DNA of 47,153 nucleotides from Pseudomonadota bacterium (lineage in GTDB: Bacteria > Pseudomonadota > Gammaproteobacteria > Burkholderiales > SG8-39): assembly GCA_025352885.1 (NCBI GenBank), contig JANXRZ010000006.1, positions 1 through 47,153 of the forward strand, in the 5' to 3' direction. A program made the position numbers and the translations under genes. The stretch's first letter is position 1; the number at the start of each line of letters is the position of its first letter. The notes beneath the pieces were generated by a model, which made no database searches, had not been told where the DNA came from, and saw only the letters and a list, made by a program, of their open reading frames with translations. This document shows positions 7,674 to 15,700 of this stretch, one piece after another.

Positions 7674-8008
7674 CCCCGCTTGCACTGGTGGCCTCGGCCG
7701 GCGAACTGGACCGACTCGCTTCAAGCCAGCCGTCTTTGCTTGTCACCTTCACCGGGCCCAAGTGCATCATCTGCAAGCGCCTGGCGCCCATGCTCGAAAC
7801 GGTCGTACGCGAAGCAGGCGATGCGCTGGCCTCTGCGAAAGTCGATGCTGAAGCGTTGCCTGAGGTCTCCGAACGATTCGAGATCCGTTCATTGCCCACC
7901 ACGCTGCTTTTTCGCAACGGCGTGCTCGCCGATCGGCTGACCGGCTTCGCCACCGCGGGCGCCTTGCGGTCCTGGCTCGAAAAAAACGGCGTCAATCCCG
8001 CCGCCTGA
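7661..8008 (+). CDS. Thioredoxin-like protein with CIIC active site
   Basis: A 115-residue thioredoxin-fold protein. The redox motif is Cys35-Ile-Ile-Cys38 in TGPKCIICKRLAP, replacing the usual CGPC of thioredoxin. The cis-proline region is IRSLPTTLLFRNG. The GTG start overlaps the preceding AhpD-like gene by 13 bases and is preceded by a weak GGCGAG ribosome site. The hydrophobic dipeptide should change the redox potential relative to thioredoxin. It may reduce the neighbouring AhpD-like protein, since AhpD-type proteins need a thiol donor; this is inferred from position only. Confidence 0.8.
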   Translation: MGRLTPLALVASAGELDRLASSQPSLLVTFTGPKCIICKRLAPMLETVVREAGDALASAKVDAEALPEVSERFEIRSLPTTLLFRNGVLADRLTGFATAGALRSWLEKNGVNPAA

Positions 8009-8031
8009 ATTTAACTCACCAAGGAAACGCC

Positions 8032-8424
8032 ATGCAGGAAATCAAGCTGGTCACTGCCCCCGATGCGCCCAACCCGCCCGGACCTTTCTCGCACGCAGCA
8101 GTCGTGGGCGACTGGGTCCACACCTCGGGCATGGGCGGGCTCGACCCGAAGACCGGGCAAGTGGTGTCCGATGACGTGATCGAGCAAACGCGGCAGGCCA
8201 TCCTGAATACCGAGCGCATCCTGGCCGCGGCGGGCTGCACGTTGCAGGACGTCGTGAAGTCGGTCGTGTATCTCACTGACATGGCCGACTACCCGCGGGT
8301 GAACGCAATCTACGAAGAGCGCTTTGCGCCCCACAAGCCGGCGCGCACCTGCGTGGCGGTCTCCGCGCTTCCGGTGCGTGAACGCATGAAGCTCGACACG
8401 GTGGCGATTCGCAGGCGGGGCTGA
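8032..8424 (+). CDS. RidA family enamine/imine deaminase
   Basis: A 130-residue protein of the Rid/YjgF family. Typical blocks are PPGPFSHAAVVGDWVHTSGMGGLDPKTG near the start, QTRQAILNTERILAAAGCTLQDVVK in the middle, and a Cys-Val-Ala-Val-Ser strand near residue 110 where the catalytic Arg of RidA lies close by (PARTCVAV). RidA enzymes hydrolyse reactive enamines made by PLP enzymes. AAGGAAA lies 6 bases before the ATG. The gene ends directly against the stop of the convergent MFS gene with no spacer. Confidence 0.88.
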   Translation: MQEIKLVTAPDAPNPPGPFSHAAVVGDWVHTSGMGGLDPKTGQVVSDDVIEQTRQAILNTERILAAAGCTLQDVVKSVVYLTDMADYPRVNAIYEERFAPHKPARTCVAVSALPVRERMKLDTVAIRRRG

Positions 8425-9855
8425 TCAACCCTTCCGCGGTTCCATGAACCAGGCCGCAACCATCGCCGGAAGCGAGATCGCAGCGAGCAGGAGAAAAGTT
8501 TCATCGAAAGCGCGGACGCGCAGCGCATCGTTGCCTTCACCGAGCAGCGTCACGCCATGCACCGCAAGGCGCCACTCGAGCAGGATGCCCACAAGGCTCA
8601 CGCCCACCGCGCCTCCGAGCTGGCGAAGGAAATTGCTCATGCTGGCCGCCTGCGGAATTTCCGCCGTCCCAAGGCCCCGCATCGACCCGAGGCTGAGTGA
8701 GGGCATGATCATGCCGATGCCGACGCGCCCGATCACGACCCACGCCATCAGCACGATGACCGATGTCTGCGCCGATACAGTGGCCGTCAGCGCAGTCGAG
8801 AACGCCATCAGGACGAGTCCCGCGGTGACCAGGCGTGACGCTCGGAGTTTGTCGGCCAGGCGCCCCGCGACCGGCATGGTGATTGCGAGGGCGAGCCCGG
8901 CGGGCAGCAGCACGAATCCGGATTTCGAAGGCGAATAGTCGAGCGCCGATTGCAGGTAGATCGGCAGGAGGTAAGTCGAGCCGAAGAGTCCGATTCCATA
9001 TACGAACGCGACGATCGCGCCCATCGTGAACGGACGGTGCATGAACAGGCGCATGTGGAGCAGCGGATGCCCGGCGCGGAGTTGGTGGAAGGCGAATGCA
9101 GCGAACGTTGCAACGCCGCCTGCAATCAGCATTACGCCTTGTACTGTCGCGCCGCTCTGCATGTCCACGAGCCCGTTGAGGACCGCCAGCGTGGCAGCGG
9201 TGGCGAGCGCAATCCCGACCCAATCGAAGGGCTTCGGCGTCGTCACAAAGGTCGAGACCACGGGCAGGTAGCGGCGCGCCAGTTCCAGCGCCACCAGGCA
9301 GAAGGGCACCACCACGAAAAAGATCGAGCGCCATCCGAAGTGCTCGACGAGGATGCCGCCGACCACCGGACCGATCGCCGGCGCAAGCACGACCCCGAAG
9401 CCGAAGATCCCGATGGCGCGTCCCTGCTCTTCGCGGGGAAATTCGCGCATGATCACCACGTTGGGAATCGGGGTCAGGATGCCCGCTGCCATGCCTTCGA
9501 GGACCCGCATCGCGATCATCACCGGGTAATTGCCGGACAGGCCGCCGACGATGCCGCCCACCATGAGCATCAAGGTTGCGCCCACATAGGTCTTGCGCAG
9601 CCCGAAGCGCTGCAGCAGCCACGGCGTGAGCAGCAACGAGAGCGTGGTGGAGGCCATGAAGGCGGCCGAGATCCACTGGGCGCGATCCTGCCCGATGTGG
9701 AAGTAGCGGCTCATGTCCGGGACGGCGACGTTCACGATCGTCGAGGACATGATGGAGGCCATCATCCCCACCATCACGGTAACGAGGACGAGCCACCGGA
9801 AGCGCGGTCCGTGGCGCTCGCGCAACTGGCCTATCGTGGTCGGCGCTGCGGTCAT
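8425..9855 (-). CDS. MFS multidrug exporter, DHA2 (EmrB/QacA) type
   Basis: A 476-residue membrane protein with about 14 segments, as in the DHA2 drug:H+ antiporters. Motif D1-like ASIMSSTIVNVAVPDM is in the first segment, a motif-A-like loop follows segment 2 (LLQRFGLRKTY), and motif C (GFGVVLAPAIGPVVGG) is in segment 5. The ATG was chosen because upstream in-frame codons lie over the divergent beta-propeller gene. No membrane-fusion (EmrA) partner or regulator is adjacent. The substrate is unknown. It faces the RidA gene tail-to-tail without a gap. Confidence 0.9.
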   Translation of the reverse strand: MTAAPTTIGQLRERHGPRFRWLVLVTVMVGMMASIMSSTIVNVAVPDMSRYFHIGQDRAQWISAAFMASTTLSLLLTPWLLQRFGLRKTYVGATLMLMVGGIVGGLSGNYPVMIAMRVLEGMAAGILTPIPNVVIMREFPREEQGRAIGIFGFGVVLAPAIGPVVGGILVEHFGWRSIFFVVVPFCLVALELARRYLPVVSTFVTTPKPFDWVGIALATAATLAVLNGLVDMQSGATVQGVMLIAGGVATFAAFAFHQLRAGHPLLHMRLFMHRPFTMGAIVAFVYGIGLFGSTYLLPIYLQSALDYSPSKSGFVLLPAGLALAITMPVAGRLADKLRASRLVTAGLVLMAFSTALTATVSAQTSVIVLMAWVVIGRVGIGMIMPSLSLGSMRGLGTAEIPQAASMSNFLRQLGGAVGVSLVGILLEWRLAVHGVTLLGEGNDALRVRAFDETFLLLAAISLPAMVAAWFMEPRKG

Positions 9856-9868
9856 CGTCCAAAGGGCA

Positions 9869-9877
9869 TGTGATAAG
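9869..9877 (+). promoter_or_regulatory. Extended -10 box (TGtGATAAG) for the beta-propeller lipoprotein gene
   Basis: TG, one base, GATAAG lies 27 bases before the ATG; a ribosome site GGGAGG at 9895-9900 follows. The box sits between the divergent MFS gene and this gene. No clear -35 box is seen, as is usual for extended -10 promoters. Confidence 0.4.
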
Positions 9878-9904
9878 GTGGCCCGCTCAACTCTGGGAGG
9901 AGCC

Positions 9905-11086
9905 ATGAATACCACAAGACTGTGCATCGCCGCCGCGGCGCTAGCGACCCTGACGGCTTGCGCGGGCACCGGCGGCGCGCCGGGCGCCCGGCAACTCATG
10001 ATCGTCGGGAACGACGAAAAAGCCGTGTTCATCGACGGGAAGAACACACCGTTCGCCCCCGGCAAGGATACTGTTTCGGTGATCGACATCGGGACGAACC
10101 CGCTTGAGCCTCGGATCATTGCGAACCTTCCGCTGATGAACACGATCATCGGCCCGCCGACGAACCTCGCGATCACGCCGGACCAGGGTCTCGCGCTCGT
10201 GGCCAACTCGATGGACTGGGTCGCCGACGGCCCCGGCTGGAAGGGCGTGCCCGACAACAAGCTTTATGTCATCGACCTCAACGCCACGCCGCCGCGCCTG
10301 ATCGAGACGGTTTCGGTCGGCAAGCAGCCTTCGGGCATGTCCATCAACCGCGCGGGAACGCTCGCGCTGATTGCGAACCGTGCGGATAACTCGGTAAGCG
10401 TGCTGCGCATCGCCGGGCAGAAGGTCACGCTGATCGACACCGTTGCGATTGGCGAGCAGGTCGCCCATGTGGTCTTCACGCCGGACGGCCGTCGCGCCCT
10501 GGTCGCGAAATTCCCCGGGCACAAGATCGCGGTGCTCGAAGTGAACGGCGAGAAAGTAACCTACGCCAAGCAAGACATCCCTGTGGGGCTCTGGCCGTAT
10601 AACGTCGACGTAACGCCGGACGGCAAGCTCGCGCTCACCGCGGACAACGGCAATTCAGGCGCCGCCGATGGTCACGCGGATACGGTGACCGTCATCGACC
10701 TCGAGGCCAATCCGGCTCGCGTAATCGATAAGGTGGTGGTGGGCGACGCGCCCGAAGGATTTGCGATCAGCCCGACCGGCAAGCTTGCGGTGGCCGTGCT
10801 CCTCAAGGGGACCAATGCCCCGCCGAGCGCTTGGTTCTACAACAAGCGCGCGAGCGTGGTGGCCCTGCGCATCGACGGCAAGAAAGTGACGCGCACGAAC
10901 GAAGTCGAGGTCGGCGGCCTGCCAGAGGGCGTCGTATTCAGCGACGACGGGCAGTACATCTATGTCGGCAACTACATGGACCGCGACATCTCCATCCTCA
11001 AGGTCGAGGGCGACCAGATCGTGAACACCGGCCGCTCGCTCAAGCTGCCCGGCCAACCTGCCTCGATGCGGGGGAGGACCCGTTAG
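9905..11086 (+). CDS. YncE-like beta-propeller lipoprotein
   Basis: A 393-residue exported protein. The leader ends with LTAC, a lipobox placing the lipidated Cys near residue 19. The rest is a series of about seven propeller blades with recurring motifs such as VSVIDIG, LYVIDLN, VSVLRIAG, IAVLEVNG and VTVIDLE, each followed by a D/N-G or P-x-G-K-x-A turn (TPDGRRALVA, TPDGKLALTA, SPTGKLAVAV). This is the YncE/lactonase-like seven-blade family, whose members bind DNA, cofactors or partner proteins; no catalytic set is evident. GGGAGG lies 4 bases before the ATG. Its function here is unknown. Confidence 0.85.
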   Translation: MNTTRLCIAAAALATLTACAGTGGAPGARQLMIVGNDEKAVFIDGKNTPFAPGKDTVSVIDIGTNPLEPRIIANLPLMNTIIGPPTNLAITPDQGLALVANSMDWVADGPGWKGVPDNKLYVIDLNATPPRLIETVSVGKQPSGMSINRAGTLALIANRADNSVSVLRIAGQKVTLIDTVAIGEQVAHVVFTPDGRRALVAKFPGHKIAVLEVNGEKVTYAKQDIPVGLWPYNVDVTPDGKLALTADNGNSGAADGHADTVTVIDLEANPARVIDKVVVGDAPEGFAISPTGKLAVAVLLKGTNAPPSAWFYNKRASVVALRIDGKKVTRTNEVEVGGLPEGVVFSDDGQYIYVGNYMDRDISILKVEGDQIVNTGRSLKLPGQPASMRGRTR

Positions 11087-11090
11087 CCGT

Positions 11091-11096
11091 TAAAAT
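11091..11096 (+). promoter_or_regulatory. -10 box (TAAAAT) 6 bases before the queE start
   Basis: TAAAAT is followed by six bases (GGGGCG) and the GTG start of queE. Initiation 7 bases after the box would place the first transcribed base on the start codon, a leaderless mRNA. The six-base gap matches those in front of uvrA, hutD and the acyl-CoA-dehydrogenase-like gene. Confidence 0.55.
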
Positions 11097-11102
11097 GGGG
11101 CG

Positions 11103-11738
11103 GTGGCTTACGCGGTAAAAGAAATCTTCTACACATTGCAGGGCGAGGGCGCCAACACCGGGCGCCCCGCTGTGTTCTGCCGCTTTGCGGGGTGCAACCT
11201 GTGGTCGGGGCGCGAGGCCGATCGCGCCACGGCGGTCTGCAAGTTCTGCGATACCGAGTTCGTCGGGACCAATGGCGATGGCGGTGGCAAGTTCGAGACC
11301 GCTGTGGTGTTGGCCTCCGCCGTGGCGTCCAAATGGCCTTCTTCATCGTCAGGGAAGCGCTTCGTCGTCTGCACAGGCGGTGAGCCGTTGCTGCAGCTCG
11401 ATGCACCGCTGGTGGATGCATTGCGTGCCGAAGGGTTCGAAATCGCCGTGGAGACGAACGGCACACTCGAGCCGCCCTCCGACGACCTGTGGTTGACCGT
11501 GAGCCCCAAGGCCGGCGCCCCCTTCAACCTGAGGCGCGGCAGCGAACTGAAGCTCGTCTTTCCGCAACCCGGCGCCGAGCCGGAAAAATTCGAATCATTG
11601 GCATTCAAGCATTTCTTTCTGCAGCCGATGGACAGCCCCGAGCGCGCGAGGAACACGGCGCTCGCGACGGAATACTGCCTCAGTCATCCGCAATGGCGGC
11701 TGTCGCTGCAGACGCACAAGATCATCGGCATCCGCTAG
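11103..11738 (+). CDS. queE: 7-carboxy-7-deazaguanine synthase QueE
   Basis: A 211-residue radical-SAM enzyme that converts 6-carboxytetrahydropterin to 7-carboxy-7-deazaguanine in queuosine/preQ0 synthesis. The cluster cysteines are Cys31, Cys46 and Cys49, giving the CX14CX2C spacing known from the Burkholderia-type enzyme in place of the usual CX3CX2C. The N-terminal VKEIFYTLQGEGANTG and CTGGEPLLQLD (about 97-107) are further hallmarks, as are ETNGT and SPKAG. The GTG was chosen because the family begins with a Y-x-V-K-E-I-F-Y-T strand directly after it. queD follows after 6 bases in the same operon. queC and queF are not in the window. Confidence 0.95.
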   Translation: MAYAVKEIFYTLQGEGANTGRPAVFCRFAGCNLWSGREADRATAVCKFCDTEFVGTNGDGGGKFETAVVLASAVASKWPSSSSGKRFVVCTGGEPLLQLDAPLVDALRAEGFEIAVETNGTLEPPSDDLWLTVSPKAGAPFNLRRGSELKLVFPQPGAEPEKFESLAFKHFFLQPMDSPERARNTALATEYCLSHPQWRLSLQTHKIIGIR

Positions 11739-11744
11739 GCGCTC

Positions 11745-12101
11745 ATGGATATCTTCAAGGCATTCACGCTCGAATCGGCGCACCGCCTGCCCAACGTGCC
11801 CGCGGGCCACAAGTGCGCGCGCATCCACGGGCATTCGTTCCGCGTCGAGATCCACGTTTCAGGGGAAGTGGACCCGCAGGTCGGCTGGGTCCAGGACTTC
11901 GCGGACATCAAGGCCGCTTTCGAGCCGCTTTTCGCGCAGCTGGACCACAACTACTTGAACGAAATTGCGGGCCTGGAAAATCCCACCAGCGAGAACCTCG
12001 CGAGGTGGGTGTGGGACCGGCTGAAGCCGAAGTTGCCGCTGCTGTCGAAGATCGTGGTGCACGAGACGTGCACCTGCGGCGCCATCTACAGCGGGACTTA
12101 A
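11745..12101 (+). CDS. queD: 6-carboxytetrahydropterin synthase QueD
   Basis: A 118-residue QueD/PTPS-family enzyme that makes 6-carboxy-5,6,7,8-tetrahydropterin from dihydroneopterin triphosphate, the step before QueE. Zinc ligands His13, His28 and His30 and the catalytic Cys24 are all present ([15 protein letters not shown]). The later [21 protein letters not shown] and the C-terminal [12 protein letters not shown] complete the family pattern. The length is normal. It follows queE after 6 bases. Its TAA stop overlaps the stop of the convergent mlaC-like gene by 3 bases. Confidence 0.95.
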   Translation: MDIFKAFTLESAHRLPNVPAGHKCARIHGHSFRVEIHVSGEVDPQVGWVQDFADIKAAFEPLFAQLDHNYLNEIAGLENPTSENLARWVWDRLKPKLPLLSKIVVHETCTCGAIYSGT

Positions 12102-12730
12102 GCGCCCTTGCCGAGGACCGGCGGCTGCGTCTTTTCCTGAAGTTGCTTGATCAGGCCTTCGACGCCTGAAGCGCGCGCGGATTCCTCGAATTGCGCGCGG
12201 TACGTGAGCACCAGGCTGATCCCGTCCACGACGATGTCATAGATCTTCCATTCGCCGTTGGTCTTGCGCATCGCGTAATCGACCGGCGTCGGGCGGCGTC
12301 CCGGGCTGACGTAACGGTTCCTCACCGTGGCTTCCGTGGCCGCCGTCGGCACGCGGGCCGGCTCGACCATCATGGTCTGGCCGCGATAAACATCTATAGC
12401 ATTGGCGTAGGTGCGAACCAGCATCGCGCGGAAGGAGGCCACGAGACGCTCCTTCTGGTCGGCGGTCGCCGTGTTCCACGTGCGGCCCGCGGCAAGCCGG
12501 GTCATCTCCGTGAAATCGAGGTGGGGCAGGACTTTCTGCTCGGCCAGCGCAAGCGCCTTCTGCTTGTCGCCGGTCTGCAGGCCCTTGTCCTGCTTGATCG
12601 CGTCGAGCACGTCCGTGGTGATTTGACGCACCATATCCTCGGGCGATTGGTCCTTGGCCGCGGTCTGGGCCTGCAATGCCGGCGCAAAGGGGAGGAGAAG
12701 GGCGAAAAACAGGCTGGTTATCGTTTTCAT
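12098..12730 (-). CDS. MlaC-like periplasmic phospholipid-binding protein
   Basis: A 210-residue exported protein of the MlaC/Ttg2D family: signal peptide at about 1-21 ([17 protein letters not shown]), then [32 protein letters not shown] and [14 protein letters not shown]. It ends with the paired strands of the lipid-binding domain ([29 protein letters not shown]). MlaC carries phospholipids between the outer-membrane complex and the MlaFEDB transporter. No other mla gene is nearby, so it is either an orphan paralogue or separated from its operon. The ATG was chosen as the start of the signal peptide. It lies 31 bases downstream of uvrA on the same strand. Confidence 0.9.
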   Translation of the reverse strand: MKTITSLFFALLLPFAPALQAQTAAKDQSPEDMVRQITTDVLDAIKQDKGLQTGDKQKALALAEQKVLPHLDFTEMTRLAAGRTWNTATADQKERLVASFRAMLVRTYANAIDVYRGQTMMVEPARVPTAATEATVRNRYVSPGRRPTPVDYAMRKTNGEWKIYDIVVDGISLVLTYRAQFEESARASGVEGLIKQLQEKTQPPVLGKGA

Positions 12731-12761
12731 AATGCGTTGGACTCCATAAAGTAATCTTGGT

Positions 12762-15700
12762 TCAAGCGGCAACGGCGACGGGAGGGCCCTGCGCATTGCC
12801 TCGTTCTTCGAGGAATTCGGACAAAACCCGCGCGGTATGCGAGCGCGCCGGGTCCTGGGCGAGCGTTTCGGGTGAAGCCTGGGCAACGATACGCCCACCG
12901 GCGTCGCCGCCTTCAGGCCCGAGGTCGATGATCCAGTCCGCCTCGGCCATGATGTCCAGGTTGTGCTCGATCACCACCACGCTGTTGCCCGCATCGACCA
13001 GCCGATGCAGCACATGGATGAGTTTTTCAACGTCCGCCATGTGCAGGCCCACCGTGGGCTCGTCGAGGACATAGAGCGTGTGTGCGAGTTCGCCTGCCCG
13101 CCCGGGGCGCGCGAGCGCGTTGCCGTTGGCGTCGATGCGCACCTTCGAAAGTTCCGTAACAAGCTTGATGCGTTGTGCTTCGCCGCCCGAAAGCGTCGGG
13201 CTCTGCTGGCCTAGCGTCAGGTATCCGAGGCCTACGTCCTGCATGAGGCGCAGGCAATGGCTGATCGAAGGGTGGGCGGCGAAAAACTCCACGGCCTCGT
13301 CAATGTTCATCGCAAGGATGTCGCCGATCGATTTTCCGCGCCACAGGACCGACAGCGTCTCGGCATTAAAGCGCTGGCCGTTGCAGACGTCGCAAAGCAC
13401 GCGCACATCGGGCAGGAACGACATCTCGATGCGCTGGATGCCCTGGCCCTCGCACGCTTCGCAGCGCCCGCCTTTGGTGTTGAACGAGAACCGGCTCGCG
13501 GTCCAGCCGCGCATGCGCGATTCGTTGGCCTCGGCGAAGATTTTGCGGATCGAGTCCCAGAAGCCCACATAGGTTGCAGGGCAGGAGCGCGGCGTCTTGC
13601 CGATCGGCGTCTGGTCGACTTCGAGCACGCGCCCGATCTGCTCCACGCCGCGAATCGCCTTGCAGCCGACCAGTGGAATGGCCGTCTTGGCGCGGCGCTC
13701 GCTCACAAGGCGGGAGAGGTTCGCATGGAGTACGTCGCGCGCAAGCGTCGACTTGCCCGAGCCCGAGACGCCGGTGATCACGCTGAGCCGGCCGAGCGGA
13801 ACCCGCGCGTTCACTTTTTTGAGGTTGTGCAGGCTCGCCGATTCGATTTCGATGGCGGGCGTCGAGCGGTTGACTGGGCGGCGCGCGTGGATCGGATGAC
13901 GCAGCGGATTTTTCAGGAAGCGCCCGGTGATCGACTCGGGATTTGCCATGAGGTCTTCGGCCGAGCCTTCTGCGATCACGCGACCGCCGACCTTGCCGGC
14001 ACCGGGCCCCAAGTCGAGCACGTGGTGGGCCCGACGGATCGTGTCTTCGTCGTGTTCGACCACGACCAGCGTGTTGCCCTTGGCTTCGAGTTTCTCGAGC
14101 ACGTCGAGGAGGATCTTGTTGTCCCTGGGATGCAGGCCGATGGTCGGCTCGTCGAGGATGTAGCACACGCCGCGCAGGTTCGAGCCGAGTTGCGCGGCCA
14201 GTCGGATGCGCTGCGCTTCGCCGCCTGAGAGCGTGGGCGCCGAGCGGTCGAGCGACAGATAACCCAGGCCGACCTCCTCGAGAAAGCCCAGGCGCGAGCG
14301 CAATTCGGCGAGCAGGTCGCGGGCGATCTCCTCGTCGCGCCCCGTGAGTTTCAGGCCCTCGACCTGCGTGCGGATCTTGCCTACCGACAGCGCGGTGAGG
14401 TCGGCAATCGACCGGTCCTGGTAGCGCACGGCCAGCGCCTCGGGGTTCAGCCGCTTGCCGTCGCAGGTCGGGCAGGCCTCGTCGACCTCCAGCCATTCGA
14501 GCCACGAGTCGAGCACTTTGTCCTCGGTGCCGGTCTTCTCCCGCTCGTCATTCCAGTCGATGCCCGTGAGCTTGAGGCCTGTGCCGAAGCAGGTAGCGCA
14601 CCAGCCATGCTTGGAGTTGAAGGAGAAGAGGCGCGGATCGAGCTCCGCGAAACTGCGAGCGCAGGAGGGGCAGGCACGCTTCGTCGAGAACACCTGCTGG
14701 TGGAGGTGCATTTCTACCAGCGGCGCCTTGGATTTGGACGCCGCCCGCACGAGCGCGTCGAGGTCGGAGAGGACATGCACCACGCCTTTGCCGAATTCGA
14801 GCGCGCGGGCCAGGGCCTGGCGCAAGTCCCCTTCGTTCTCCGGGGTGATGCGCAGGTCGGCTACGGGCAGCTCGAGCGTGTGCTCCTTGAAGCGGTCCAG
14901 GCGCGGCCACTTGTCGGTCGGCATGAACTCGCCGTCCACGCGCAGGTGCGTGTAGCCCTTGCCGCGCGCCCACTTGGCGAGGTCCGTGTAAAAGCCCTTG
15001 CGGTTCATGACCAAGGGGGCGAGCAATCCTATCCTCTGGCCTTTGTAGTCGCGCATGAGGCGCGCGACGATTGCATCCTCGCTCTGAGGCTCGATCGGCA
15101 CGTCGCAGTCGGGGCAGTACTGCGTCCCGAGCTTCACGTACATGAGGCGAAGGAAGTGGTAAATCTCGGTCAGCGTGGCCACGGTGGACTTGCGCCCCCC
15201 GCGGGAGGTGCGCTGCTCGATGGCCACCGTCGGCGGGATGCCGAAGATTGCGTCGACGTCGGGCCGAGCCGCCGGCTGGACGAACTGCCGCGCATAGGCA
15301 TTGAGCGATTCGAGGTAGCGGCGCTGGCCCTCGGCGAACAGGATGTCGAAGGCCAGGGTCGATTTTCCAGAACCCGATACCCCAGTGACGACGGTGAAGC
15401 GGCCGCGCGGAATTTCGACATCGATGTTCTTGAGGTTGTGCTCGCGCGCGTTGTGGATACTGACAACGTTTGCCGAAACCGGGCGTGGCGCCTGCGGTTC
15501 GCGGGACCTTAGTGACATTGCCGGGCTGGACAGGCTCTCTTCATAAGCCTTGAGTGCGACCCCGGTGTGGGAATCCGGATTGGCCGCAATGTCGATCGGC
15601 GTGCCCGAGGCGACAAGGTAACCGCCGGCTTCCCCGCCCTCGGGGCCGAGGTCGATGATCCAGTCGGCTGCGGCAATCACATCGAGGTTGTGCTCGATCA

